DNA from: Symbiodinium natans
Lineage: Eukaryota > Sar > Dinophyceae > Suessiales > Symbiodiniaceae
Assembly: GCA_905221605.1 (NCBI GenBank)
Contig: CAJNDS010002115.1
Span: forward strand, 645,001-664,659
DNA: 19,659 bases
Direction of reading: 5' to 3'
This document shows positions 1-8,904 of this stretch, one piece after another (position 1 is the first letter of the stretch; each line of letters starts with the position of its first letter). The position numbers and the translations under genes are program-made. Under the pieces are notes generated by a model. The model was not told the DNA's origin, searched no databases, and saw only the letters and a program-made list of their open reading frames with translations.

Positions 1-360
1 GTTTGGGCTTTGCTTTGGCCCTATTTGGCCAGATAGACTCGCAAAACCCTATTTGGCCCAGATAGGGTTTTTTCAGGGTTTGGGGCAAGGTTTGGGGTAC
101 AGGGCTTAGGTTGTTCCCAAATCGGCTTGACATTGGGGTTTGGGCTGCAGACAGGCTCGTTGTAGGGTTGTTCAGGGTCGTTGTAGGGTGTTTCAGGGTG
201 GCCCAGGTAGGCTCCTTTTAATACGTTGTTGCAGGGTTAGAGTGAGTTTAGGGCAGGGCTGAGAGTTTTAGGTTTGGGTTAGCTAGGCATTTCGGGTTTC
301 GTTAATTTAATTTGACCGGAACCGACCGTCAGGCCCTTGAGTTTGGGTGGCTGGGCTATG
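1..360. other. Degenerate G/T-rich telomere-like sequence, no gene
   Basis: The stretch is full of broken telomere-like words on the + strand (AGGGTTTGGGG, TCAGGG, TGTAGGG) but has no regular array. It contains two small duplications. An 18-bp segment at 19-36 (CCCTATTTGGCCAGATAG) recurs at 47-65 with one extra C. A 21-bp segment at 157-177 is tandemly repeated at 178-198 with 19 of 21 bases identical. No open frame worth reporting is present. I infer decayed telomeric or subtelomeric sequence. Confidence 0.5.
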
Positions 361-374
361 TGTAAACCCTGGAG

Positions 375-506
375 CTTAATTTCGGAAACGAAATTAAGCG
401 CGACGTCCTTAATTTCAATTTTGAAATTAAGCGCGACGTCACTAATTTCGCGTTTCATATTTAGCGCGACGTCAAATGCTTAATTTGGGTTTTGAAATTA
501 ATATAA
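375..506. repeat. 33-bp minisatellite with a hairpin in each unit
   Basis: Units lie at 375-407, 408-440 and 441-473, with a decayed fourth at about 474-506. Units 1 to 3 each end in AGCGCGACGTC. Unit 1 contains a perfect 10-bp inverted repeat (CTTAATTTCG / CGAAATTAAG) around a GAAA loop at 385-388. Unit 2 has the same 10-bp stem with the last pair changed from G-C to A-T and an ATTT loop at 418-421. Unit 3 keeps only part of the stem. The GACGTC at each unit end is itself a palindrome. No function is known to me. It could be a structured satellite, a protein-binding cluster or a fragment of a longer repeat. Confidence 0.85.
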
Positions 507-1848
507 TTTCGGCAGTCAATTTCTAGCCGATAGAAGCAAGTCCTCGCCCGAAGAGTGAGTTTTTGTTTTTTTTAGGGGGGGGGGGGGGGGGTGGGGTTAG
601 GGTTTCGAGGTTGAGGGTTAAGGGTTTACGGCGAGGGTAGATGGAGGTAGAGATGGGCTGGAAGTTGCGCTGGCCCGAGGCTCCGGGAACCAGTGAGTAC
701 ATGTGAGGATCCGAACGCAGGCTCTCTCACGAAGTTCGGGGACGCAAAGTTCTGCGAGCTCTTCCCTCGAATGTTTGGTCTTACCACTCCGAACTCGTGA
801 CCTTGCACCAGGGGATGATGACGTGAGCGCTACTAAAACTTGGTTCAGTGCAGCCGCGAATCCTGTGCTCCAAATGGCCATCCGACAAAAACTTACGGGG
901 AACACGACCTTCGACAAGAAATGAGGCTTTCCAGCCTAAAGCGGGGTATCAGCCGAATCAACGGAACATGCGGCCAAGTTCACTTCATGTTTGTCTCTGA
1001 TTCTTTGGGCATTTCGCAAATAGCCGTACCCCTTCTATACCCCGAGTGGAATAGAATCCCCTCCAAACCCGCAAAAAGTACCCTCATTTTCGGAAACCCC
1101 CATGTGTTCCTGAAATGCATCCTCTGGTTGAAGTCGCAAGTCTCGAGCCTCCACGAGCTTGCAGGCTCCGCGGAACAGATGCGTCCCGCTTGTCGTCCAT
1201 TGGCTCGGACAGAAACTATGGCAATGAAGATTGCTGCGCGACTGCAGATTGGAGCTTGCTTATTTGGAGAAAACGTCCTGGAAGAAAGCTGACAGGGAAG
1301 TGTCTGAAGAACATGGAATGTCATCAGAAGGACTGCTATTCACTTCCCATGCCCTGAACTCCATTAATTCGCAGGTAGCTTGGGGTTTATAGGGTTGAGG
1401 CTTTCAAACAATTTTCTAGGTGGGAAGGGACAAATTGAGGCGTGAACCTTTGCAGGGAACAGGGGGGTCATGTTGGTCAATATTCATCCTGGTTACCGGC
1501 TTCTTCCGGAGTTTAGGATGTTTAAGCCCTTCTGGCCCAACCCATCGTAAAGTGATAGGGAACAGGTCCGGAGCGCTTTCTGAGTGATTGCGGGCTCGCA
1601 GCCAGGGTATTATGCAGCCTGTCGCCCAGCCTGCAGACTTCTTAAGCTTTAAACCCTTACCCCAAGCCCGACCCCACACATCCCTCATGATGAAGTTATA
1701 ATCGGATTACTTGCGATCCTACTACAAAAAACACCAAACTGGAAAGGAATCCCCCGAACCTCCCTCGTTTGGGTTTGCTTTCTGATGCCACTCGGCATCT
1801 GACTCGGGTTTGGGTTTACTTACTGTCAGCTAGCAGGGAACTGGCCTT
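507..1848. other. Mostly unique sequence with no supported gene
   Basis: A run of 17 G at 575-591 follows a T-rich stretch (about 560-573). Beyond it is mixed sequence with no array. The longest open frame of non-repeat sequence in the window lies here (840-1292, + strand, 150 codons), overlapped by a 114-codon frame on the opposite strand (980-1324). Neither product resembles a family I recognise, and neither shows a domain motif, signal peptide or membrane segment. By my rough estimate, about one open frame of this length is expected by chance in six frames of a window this size. A short exon cannot be excluded. Confidence 0.5.
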
Positions 1849-1851
1849 ATA

Positions 1852-1905
<54 letters not shown>

Positions 1906-1985
1906 TACTATGATTATGATTATTATTATTGTTATTGTTATTATTATTATTATTAAGATTATTATTATTATTATATATATATATA
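1849..1985. repeat. TTA/ATT trinucleotide microsatellite
   Basis: A nearly pure (TTA)n run starts at about 1851. It is followed by interruptions (TACTACTATGATTATGAT, TTGTTATTG) and ends in a short AT dinucleotide run at about 1974-1984. An open frame through it reads as poly-isoleucine, which is only the repeat translated. Confidence 0.95.
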
Positions 1986-2162
1986 CCCTTTAATATAGGG
2001 TAGCTCATTCCCCCATTCCCTACGAACCAACAGTAAGTTTACTGCTGGCTTTGGTTTTTGGGGTGTGAAGGCCGGCCTTCTGGCTGTCGCTAGGAGCCCA
2101 GATGCAAGGGTTTAGGGGACAGCTTTGGAGCTTAGGGCCAGTTTTGGGCTGCCTGGCCTTTG

Positions 2163-2266
2163 AACCCTAAACCCTAAACCCTGATTTGCCGGTTCTAGTC
2201 CCTGCAATGTGGCCTGAGTGTCAGCCAGGCGGGTGGCAAAAAAACAAAATCCTAAACCCTAAACCC
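2163..2266 (-). repeat. Two short CCCTAAA arrays
   Basis: CCCTAAA-type sequence on the + strand lies at 2163-2182 and 2251-2266, with about 70 bases of unrelated sequence between. Each is only two to three units, so each is an interstitial telomeric motif and not a telomere. Confidence 0.85.
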
Positions 2267-2433
2267 AAGGCCACATCGTATCGGACATATCCAACCTGGA
2301 GTCCACGGCTGCTGCTTTTGTTCTCTTCGGCCGCTCTGCACTGAGAAGCCTCGAGGTCCCCCTGAAACCTCGGGGGCCCCGTCAAAGCCGGGCCTAAACT
2401 TAAGTCGACCTGCCGAGGTGCAGGGTTGGGATT

Positions 2434-2494
2434 GGGGTTTAGGGTTTAGGGCTAGGGTTTAGGGTGTCGGAGTTCGGATTCAGGGTTTAGGGTT
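2434..2494 (+). repeat. TTTAGGG array, degenerate
   Basis: About six telomere-like units on the + strand with variants (GGGCTAGGG, GGGTGTCGG). It faces the CCCTAAA motif ending at 2266 across 167 bases, giving a CCCTAAA-spacer-TTTAGGG arrangement. Confidence 0.8.
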
Positions 2495-2601
2495 GTTAAG
2501 GATGAGGCTCAGAGCGCTCGTCGTCCGAAACCTCGGCCATGAGCCAAAAAAATCTCCTTAAGTTTGAAACGTGCTGCCACACCCTACAACGCTAAATTCT
2601 A

Positions 2602-2702
2602 ACCCCCCTCCCCCCCACCCACCCACCCTACCCCCCCCCACCCCTCCCCCCCCCCACCCCTCCCCCCCCCTCCACCCCTCCCCCCCAACCCACCCACCCA
2701 CC
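2602..2702. repeat. C-rich tract, potential G-quadruplex on the - strand
   Basis: About 100 bases are almost entirely C with scattered A and T (CCCCACCC, CCCCTCCC). The - strand is therefore a long series of G-runs of four to ten separated by one or two bases, which fits the general G-quadruplex pattern. The Gly/Trp-rich open frame across it is an artefact of composition. Confidence 0.9.
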
Positions 2703-3012
2703 GCAAGAACGGACCCTGGCATGGGCAGGGTTTATACCTAGGGTTGTTGGGTTGTGCTAGGTTTGGGAGGTTCAGCACTTTGAGGGTTCGGGCTGACGCG
2801 ACCCTACTTTGAGTCACGGGTTACAGCTCCAATTGCGCGGGCGTGAGGGAATTTCCTTTTCTTCTAGACACGAGCCCTTTCAGGAGGGCACCGCGAAGCC
2901 CTTAGCCTAGAGGGACAGGGTTTAGCAATAGGTGTCCTCGCGCTTGCACAGAGTTCACCTGAAACCCTGAACACCGCTGCATCGTTGGCATTGCTTCTTG
3001 GACGGGTAAGGC
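2703..3012. other. Unique sequence, nothing recognised
   Basis: Mixed-composition sequence between the C-rich tract and the next telomere-like array. I see isolated telomere-like words (CAGGGTTTA near 2728, CAGGGTTTAG near 2917) but no gene, RNA or structured repeat. Confidence 0.4.
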
Positions 3013-3078
3013 CTATAAACCCCCCAAAACCCTATAAACCCTATAACCCTTATAAACCCTATAAACCCTAAACCCCCA
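3013..3078 (-). repeat. Degenerate CCCTATAAA array
   Basis: Repeats of CCCTATAAA and CCCTTATAAA on the + strand end in CCCTAAACCC. This looks like a telomere-like array in which extra TA has been inserted in most units, giving a roughly 9-bp period in place of the usual 7 bp. Confidence 0.75.
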
Positions 3079-4989
3079 AGAGAAGCTGAGGATATGTCTC
3101 CAGGAAGTTGCTGATGGACGACAGCCATTTCACACTGTCTGTGCTGCAGCTGGTCGAATCGCTTGGGTGTCCTTTTTTCTGGTGATAAGCCCTGAGCCAT
3201 GTTTTGTAAACGAGTTGTGGCCTCAAGCCCTACATTGTCTTTCCTACTCTTCAAACCTCTTCAGCCGTTGTCCTGCTGTGTTCACCGAATCTGTAAGGAC
3301 CTTGTGTAGTGGCCATGCCATGACTTTGTTGCGTGCGTGGGAAGGCTGTCGCTGCCTGTACTTTCACGGGGGCTAGCTTTTTTGTTCCTGTTTAGCGTCT
3401 TAACAGCCCTTCATGAAGACCTTGCTAAAGTATGACATGTCAGAGCTTGCTCAGCTTTCGAAAGCCACTAAGCTCAAGCCTACAACCCTAAACTCTATAA
3501 CCCTAGACTGGGCTTGCAGAAGCCTTTGATTGTACCCACAAGGCTGCCGGGCAAACACGTCTCGCGCACGGCAAAGTGTGCCTGGGCTAACGAGAGAGAA
3601 ACGCTTCGATTGGGAGTTGAGTTCTTTGGACCTTTTGTTGGCCGGTTGCAACCGATGCGGAGTTCAAGGTCTAGAGTCTAGAGTTAGCCGATGAATCCTG
3701 GTAATGTTCGAGAAGGGTCTGAGAAGTTATTTCTGTAGAAGTCTGCGTCTGTGTCCAATGTGTGTTTCTGAAGTGTTTGAAGTGTGGAAAATGTGTGGAG
3801 AATCTGCGGCCTTTATTTTTTGTTGGTTTAAAATCTGTGGAATATTGTTTGTAAGCTGGGGGGGGGGGTCCGGATGCAGATTTCCTCTGCGGAAAATCGT
3901 GTATCCCCCATAGAACGGTGAGATTTTGGACGGTCAGGCCGGAGGGCCCCGGAAACAGATTTTCCACAGATTTGGAGAACCCCGCGCCCCCCAGAAAACA
4001 ACTTGCGTAGATTTTCTTAGAAACCCAGACATTACCAAGAATTAATATTCAGAAGTTTAGTTTTTTCTTTGGTAGGATCACATGACCTGCAGTTCGAAAC
4101 TGTCAGGCCGGGTGCATCCAGTGTGTCTTAACGTTGGCTACTTTTCACCTCAGCACAGCTCGTGATCTCGCTTGCCTTGGGTTCTTCAGCCGTTGAAGAG
4201 TTAAAAGACACAGACCTCGACATGTCAGGCTCGGGTGGCTGGCCGTCCATTTCAAATCGAACTGTTGTAAGTTAGCAGTTTGGGCCCTGTGGCCTCGGGA
4301 GAGTTGCTACGCCCCTATTCTGCGCCAAATGTTCCCAGACACCAGACCGCATCTGGATGAATCAGCTGCACCGCTTCTCCCGCAAGGTCGCAGTGCTCGT
4401 GATAAGCTGGACACAGCACGAGCACAGCACCCACAAATCGGCCATAAGCCAGCACAGCACACTCAACTCCGACTCCTGAGTGCGAAAGCCTTGGCAACCC
4501 TTAAAACGTCCAAGCCCTCGAACCCTGGGGAAGGGTGCAGTATGAAGCGTCAAGCCTTACCAACTCATAAAAACTAGTAGTACGAGGTAGGCCCACACAG
4601 CCCTAGACGAGGTGCCCTACTCCTGTGCACGGTCGACTGCTTCCGCTCGCTACAGTTCGCCGAGTGGCTGATCGAGGCCAAACTTTGGGGGTGGGGGCTA
4701 GGGGTGTGCGTCGCTTTCAGTCCGGAAGGGTGGTCCTAAACTCCTAGGCCCATCTAAACTCCCAGATTCAGAAGCATCCTAGCATTTTCGGGTCTTCGGG
4801 TTGTTCACAGACGTCGTTTGAGGCTGGGATTAGGAAGGTTTTGACTCATGGGCCTCATAGTCCTACAGGTCTTAACAATACAAACAATGGTAATGCTGGT
4901 AAAAAAAGCTGCGTACTCATAGTCAAGTGTGATGGTAACGCCTTTTGCAGCGTGAGGTGTTCGAGCCTCAACTCTGTAGCCCCTTGCCC
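3079..4989. other. Longest array-free stretch of the left half, no supported gene
   Basis: No telomere-like array occurs here. All open frames are under 100 codons, overlap on both strands and match nothing I know. Around 3798-4020 there is a cluster of AATCTGYGG-type words in both orientations, including a perfect 12-bp inverted repeat (AAATCTGTGGAA at 3831-3842 and its complement at 3962-3973). A run of 11 G lies at 3858-3868. From 4570 to 4980 I see nothing structured. Confidence 0.45.
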
Positions 4990-5079
4990 CCAAACCCGAA
5001 ACCCTAAGCCCGAAACCCGAAACCCTAAACCCTAAACCCTAAACCCTAAACCCTAAACTCTAAACCCTAAACCCTAACC
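4990..5079 (-). repeat. CCCTAAA interstitial telomeric array
   Basis: It begins degenerate (CCCGAAA, CCCTAAGCCC), becomes regular CCCTAAA from about 5021, and ends in CCCTAACC followed by a GC-rich palindrome (ACCTGCAGGT, 5077-5086). A TTTAGGG array starts only 93 bases further on, so the two face outward as the ends of a chromosome would. Confidence 0.95.
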
Positions 5080-5172
5080 TGCAGGTGCAAGAACTCTCCA
5101 ACTGCACAGAGTTGCCAATCGTGGCGGACGAGCCCTCGGCTGCAGAAGGGGGCTTCCAAGGCCCAGAGATAG

Positions 5173-5485
5173 TTCAGGGTTTAGGGTTCAGGGTTCAGGG
5201 TTTAGGGTTTAGGGTTTAGGGTTTAGGGTTTAGGGTTTAGGGTTTAGGGTTTAGGGTTTAGGGTTTAGGGGGGTTAGGGTTTAGGGGGTCTAGGGGGTTT
5301 AGGGCTTAGGGGGTTTAGGGTGTTAGGGTTTTAGGGTTTTGGGGTTTTAGGGTTTTGGGGTTTTAGGGTTTTGGGTTTTTGGGGTTTCGGGGTTTTGGGG
5401 TTTTGGGGTTTCGGGGTTTTGGGGTTTTGGGGTTTTGGGGTTTTAGGGTTGTAGGGCCGTAGGGTTTTAGGGTTTTAGGTTTATG
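5173..5485 (+). repeat. Long TTTAGGG array grading into TTTTGGGG
   Basis: Three zones are visible. From 5173 to about 5272 it is TTTAGGG with TTCAGGG units near the start. From 5273 to about 5320 the units carry extra G (TTTAGGGGG). From about 5321 the unit becomes 8 bp (TTTTAGGG and TTTTGGGG), with a 16-bp alternation and then a 24-bp higher-order unit starting TTTCGGGG near 5385-5430. It decays to TTTTAGGT by about 5485. The TTTTAGGG form is the Chlamydomonas telomere repeat and TTTTGGGG is the hypotrich ciliate one. Here they are better explained as local drift of a single array. Confidence 0.93.
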
Positions 5486-5983
5486 GTTAAAACTTTGTAA
5501 GCCCAAAGCCAATCTCATTTCAGAAGTCCTGAGGCTAGCGGCGGGAGGGTGGGGGGTTGTTCGTCTGACGCACTGGTGTTGCAAGGCGGCTTGGCATGAC
5601 CCTAAGCCACCCCTGAGCCCGGCATCGTGAAAGTGTGACGCTTAGAGCATCTCAAACCTAAGCCCGAAAACCCCTGAGGTGCTTCCGCCTGAAGGCTGGA
5701 CCACACCATTTAAACCCCTAAAAACCACCAAACCCTGAGCCCTGAAAACGAGTCTCTTGGGACATTCCCAGGACTTCATGCCACCTCCGCCGGCGTTTTG
5801 GGAGCAGATCACGGTCGACCCCTCTTGGAGCAGGCAGGCTTAGGGAAGTTTGTGGGGCTTGAGGTTTCTGGCCTGGGAGAAGTCACTGCAGCACATGTGC
5901 CAGCCAAGGCCACAAAACCTCTGGCATGGCAGGCTTAATCTGCAGACTTAGTGTAAACGAACCCTGCGAATTTCACAGCTTCT
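5486..5983. other. Unique sequence with scattered degenerate CCCTAAA words
   Basis: Words such as CCCTAAGCC, CCTAAGCCC and AAACCCCTAAAAACC occur at 5601-5745 without forming an array. No gene is apparent. Confidence 0.4.
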
Positions 5984-6004
5984 CTAAACCCTAAACCCTA
6001 AACC
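5984..6004 (-). repeat. Short CCCTAAA array
   Basis: Three units, bounded by TTCT on the left and AGCAAGG on the right. Confidence 0.85.
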
Positions 6005-6288
6005 AGCAAGGCTGTACCACCATGAATCTGCCAAGAAAGATCAGAATGCGGCAGTTCCCAGGCCCTCCCGACCACATAGACATAGAGCCGGTAGCCTTGT
6101 CGCCCCATGTTTGCCTTTTTAGGGTTCCCTTCCCGCATTATCCCCAAGGTTAACCTTTAGTTCCCCCGGTTACTGGACAACTAAGAAGAAAGGGCAGCAA
6201 ATCCCAGAGATTAGCCTCCGGAAGAGGACCATCCGTGTCCCGACCTACATGAGAATCCTCAAGGCGGGGCTTAGGTTTGTTTATGGAG
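6005..6288. other. Unique sequence, nothing recognised
   Basis: Mixed sequence with short pyrimidine-rich patches (TTCCCTTCCCGCATTATCCC near 6125). No gene or array. Confidence 0.4.
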
Positions 6289-6340
6289 TTAGGGTTTAGG
6301 GTTTAGGGTTTAGGCAAAAGGGTTTAGGGTTTAGGGCTTC
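6289..6340 (+). repeat. TTTAGGG array, left arm of an inverted pair
   Basis: TTTAGGG units are interrupted by the distinctive variant TTTAGGCAAAAGGG (6310-6323), then continue to GGGCTTC at 6334-6340. The same variant and the same GGGCTTC boundary appear in reverse complement at the start of the next array (6410 onward), so the two arrays share an origin. Confidence 0.9.
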
Positions 6341-6409
6341 TGTCTTTGTCATTTTTCAGCGGGTTCTTGCAGAGTCATCTGTTCTCCCAGCACCGATGTT
6401 TCTATCCTG

Positions 6410-6539
6410 GAAGCCCTAAACCCTAAACCCAAAACCCTTTTGCCTAAACCCTAAACCCTAAACCCTAAACCCTAAACCCTAAACCCTAAACCCTAAACCC
6501 TAAACCCTAAACCCTAAACCCTAAACCCTAAACCCTAAC
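6410..6539 (-). repeat. CCCTAAA array, right arm of an inverted pair
   Basis: It opens GAAGCCC and has two CCCTAAA units, then one CCCAAAA unit, then CCCTTTTGCCTAAA, the complement of the variant in the left arm. About twelve regular CCCTAAA units follow, ending in CCCTAAC. Relative to the left arm it has one extra heptamer. The 69-base spacer (6341-6409) is unrelated sequence. Confidence 0.93.
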
Positions 6540-6891
6540 TCTACCTTGGACCTAGGGTGGTACCCTTGGGTGTGGGGACACCGTCTTCAAGATCCTCTTA
6601 AGGGATATGAAGCAGTGTTTATATTGCTGTTATTGGTGAGTGTATATAAGGTTCCTTTTTCATATTGATTGGTGAGTGTATATAATGGTGTCCTTTGGGG
6701 ATACAAGGAATATAAACCCTACCCCATACAAGGGCCATAGTCGGGGTATACGAAGGGAACTCTAAACTTTAAACCCTAAACGCTAAACCTCCTAGGGTAC
6801 ATCTTCTTAGCGGTATGAGTCTTGATCCCTTGAGAAACCCCTCAACTCGACAGCCGCAGCCAGAGTCTCAAGCCCCAGCTCTCCACTTGTG
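6540..6891. other. AT-richer unique stretch between two arrays
   Basis: Apart from the 18-bp direct repeat at 6632-6685, this holds a short inverted repeat (TACCCC at 6720-6725 and GGGGTA at 6743-6748) and a few decayed CCCTAAA words near 6770-6785. No gene is apparent. Confidence 0.4.
6632..6685 (+). repeat. 18-bp direct repeat at 36-bp spacing
   Basis: ATTGGTGAGTGTATATAA occurs at 6632-6649 and again, identical, at 6668-6685. The 18 bases between are different. The surroundings are AT-richer than average. Confidence 0.85.
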
Positions 6892-6964
6892 TAGGGTTTC
6901 GGGTTTAGGGTTTCGGGTTTAGGGTTTAGGGTTTAGGGTTTAGGGTTCAGGGTTTAGGGTTTAG
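6892..6964 (+). repeat. TTTAGGG array with TTTCGGG variants
   Basis: About ten units. The first ones alternate TTTCGGG and TTTAGGG, the middle is regular, and one TTCAGGG lies near the right end. Confidence 0.93.
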
Positions 6965-7273
6965 CCCACAAGCCGATCACATGCAGAAACGACACGCTGA
7001 ACTTGCGGAGGCTGTGTTCAAGGAGATCCCCGTCACTTTCTCGGCCCAGAACTACTCTGCAGATGCCTTTTGCACCGACAGTTGTGTTTGGAGAGAACGG
7101 CTTCATATGCTTTGTCTTCAGGCTTCAGAAATTTGTTTCAGATGGCCCTGCGGGGGCGGACCTCCTCACCCACCGGTAGCGAAAAAAGGGTCGAGGGAGA
7201 GGGCACACCGGAAGCCTCCGTTACAGCGACGGCCCCTAGCCTCGACGCAAGACTTCGGGGAAGAATCCCAAGA
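6965..7273. other. Unique sequence, two overlapping short open frames
   Basis: Open frames at 6981-7280 (99 codons) and 7070-7303 (77 codons) overlap on the + strand and both run into the next CCCTAAA motif. Neither has a recognisable domain. Both could be chance frames. Confidence 0.35.
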
Positions 7274-7292
7274 GCCCTAAACCCTAAACCCC
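7274..7292 (-). repeat. Short CCCTAAA array
   Basis: Two to three units with the AGCCCTAAA left boundary seen at several other arrays in the window. Confidence 0.85.
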
Positions 7293-7461
7293 AAGAGCCT
7301 TAATCAAAAAGCGACGAGTTTGTGACCTCCTAAAGGCTCGGATCCCTATCTTCTGAGTCTCAGAATCCTTGAATCCTCAGCCTTTCAAGGAACTGGAGCT
7401 GCGTGCGACACAAATCATCTGGCGGATGCAGAGGAGGTCGAATCCCCTTGCATCGAAGGCT

Positions 7462-7480
7462 GGGGTTTAGGGTTTTTGGG
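7462..7480 (+). repeat. Short TTTAGGG motif
   Basis: GGGGTTTAGGGTTTTTGGG, about two units, opposite in orientation to the motif at 7274-7292. Confidence 0.75.
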
Positions 7481-8524
7481 CCAGGTTGTTCTGACAACTG
7501 GGTTGTTTCAACACAGTCGGATTAGTCTTGGGGGGCTGTCATCAGGATTGTAGCAGCTTGGGTTATATTAACCTACCCCTCTTCTGGGAAATGCCCAAAG
7601 ACCCACCCCCCTACATCTCTGCTGGAGCTGTCCAGAGCAGTGAGCGAGACCGACGCTAGCTTGAATGTCTTGTGATACTTGCACACTAGCTGCCACACTC
7701 CAAAGGTACTTTTCCTGGACCAACGTTTTTTGTTACATACATGCTTACATACATACCAGCAGTTGGGCTTTTCATGTCTGGCTGACTTTGGAACTAGTTG
7801 GCTTTAGCCACTCATGTTCGAAGTGGTTCGGTTGTACTAGCTTCCTGAAATTTAAATGCCCAAGCCCTAAACTCTGGACAAGTTGCCAATTTCATTTTGG
7901 TCACGCCATCTCAGCTTCATTGTGGCAGCAGTTGGTTCGCCCAGCGCTGCCAAGCACTTCAGGAATAGCAGCGTGACCTAAATGGGTTGCATGCACCAAG
8001 ATACAGTATCTTGCACTGTTTTGCCCGGAAACATGGCCAGGGTCCAGGGGTTTAGGGTGGTTTCTCGAGGCCCAGTAGGTGTTGGACACGATAGCGTTTG
8101 AAACCCCGTCCCCTGCCTGCCGTACATCAGCGCAGCTGAGCCCTATACACATCTTTGTGGCAAAAGTCGGAGAAGTTCAGTCCTTGCTTTGTGTTGTCTG
8201 AGAGACGGCGTTGTCAGATATTGTTAGCTACACAGGTACGAAGCTGCACACTTCTCACACGAACTGCTACGACTTCCGTAGTCCCCCCCCCCCGCCCGAA
8301 CCTCTCCGCTCGCTGGCGCCCTCGGATGCAGACGCTATCTTCTGGCATGTCCAAGGAGTTCACGCAAGCCATCATGGAGGCATGTAGGGGGTTCAGAGCC
8401 TTCGCAGGACTGTTTGTGGACGGCGTCCACATTCCCGTGTTGTTGAGCGTGCGATTTCCTTGTAGAGAGCCTGTGTACCAAAAGTCCCTAGTTTTGTCGC
8501 AAACCAATCCTCACCCCCAGCTGC
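7481..8524. other. 1-kb array-free stretch, no supported gene
   Basis: Only one telomere-like heptamer occurs (near 8049). Overlapping frames of 83 to 127 codons lie on both strands. The longest, 8155-8538 on the + strand, ends inside the next CCCTAAA array and shows no recognisable motif. A run of 11 C lies at 8283-8293. If any exon exists in the left half this is a possible place, but I see no splice-supported reading. Confidence 0.35.
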
Positions 8525-8565
8525 ACCCTAAACCCTAAACCCTAAACCCTAAACCCTAAACCCTA
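8525..8565 (-). repeat. CCCTAAA array
   Basis: Six nearly perfect units ending in CCCTAGGC. It pairs with the opposite-orientation array that begins 147 bases to the right. Confidence 0.95.
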
Positions 8566-8712
8566 GGCTCTGTGGGATCATTAGCCGTGCGGAAGCAAGC
8601 TCTTAGTTCGGCATTTTTACTTGATGGGATAATGTGTCGGGAAAACTCAACTCAGTGAGGGGGCCGGTTCTGCACTGATGTAGGCGTGTTTTGGGGCTTC
8701 ATAGGCTTTACT

Positions 8713-8787
8713 GGGGTTTAGGGTTTAGGGTTTAGGGTTTAGGGTTTAGGGTTTAGGGTTCAGGGTTCAGGGTTCAGGGTTTAAGGG
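8713..8787 (+). repeat. TTTAGGG array with a TTCAGGG block
   Basis: Six TTTAGGG units are followed by three TTCAGGG units and a final TTTAAGGG. The TTCAGGG triplet next to the array edge is also found at 13185-13206 (in complement) and 13882-13902. Confidence 0.95.
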
Positions 8788-8802
8788 CACCTGCGGGCTT
8801 GA

Positions 8803-8844
8803 GCCGAAGCCGCAGATCAGCCGATGCAAGGCTTTGGCTTCGGC
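8803..8844. repeat. Hairpin between two TTTAGGG arrays
   Basis: GCCGAAGCC at 8803-8811 and its exact complement GGCTTCGGC at 8836-8844 flank a 24-base loop. It occupies most of the 58-base gap between two arrays of the same orientation. It may be an incidental palindrome. Confidence 0.6.
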
Positions 8845-8845
8845 C

Positions 8846-8904
8846 TTAGGGTTTAGGGTTTAGGGTTTAGGGTTTAGGGGTTTAGGGGTTTAGGGTTTAG
8901 GGTT
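8846..8904 (+). repeat. TTTAGGG array
   Basis: About eight units, two of them with an extra G (TTTAGGGG). Confidence 0.93.

Noticed and set aside
375-506. CRISPR array
   Set aside because: The 33-bp units are contiguous with no distinct spacers, and the context is eukaryotic.
840-1292. 150-codon + strand open frame as a gene
   Set aside because: No recognisable domain, an overlapping 114-codon frame on the other strand, and a length expected about once by chance in a window this size.
4946-4975. Possible tRNA T-arm (GGTGTTCGAGCC)
   Set aside because: The loop does not have the standard size, and no acceptor, D or anticodon arm lies at the right distance.
4990-5485. A true chromosome end
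   Set aside because: Unique sequence continues on both sides of every array, so these are interstitial, unless the assembly joined ends artificially.
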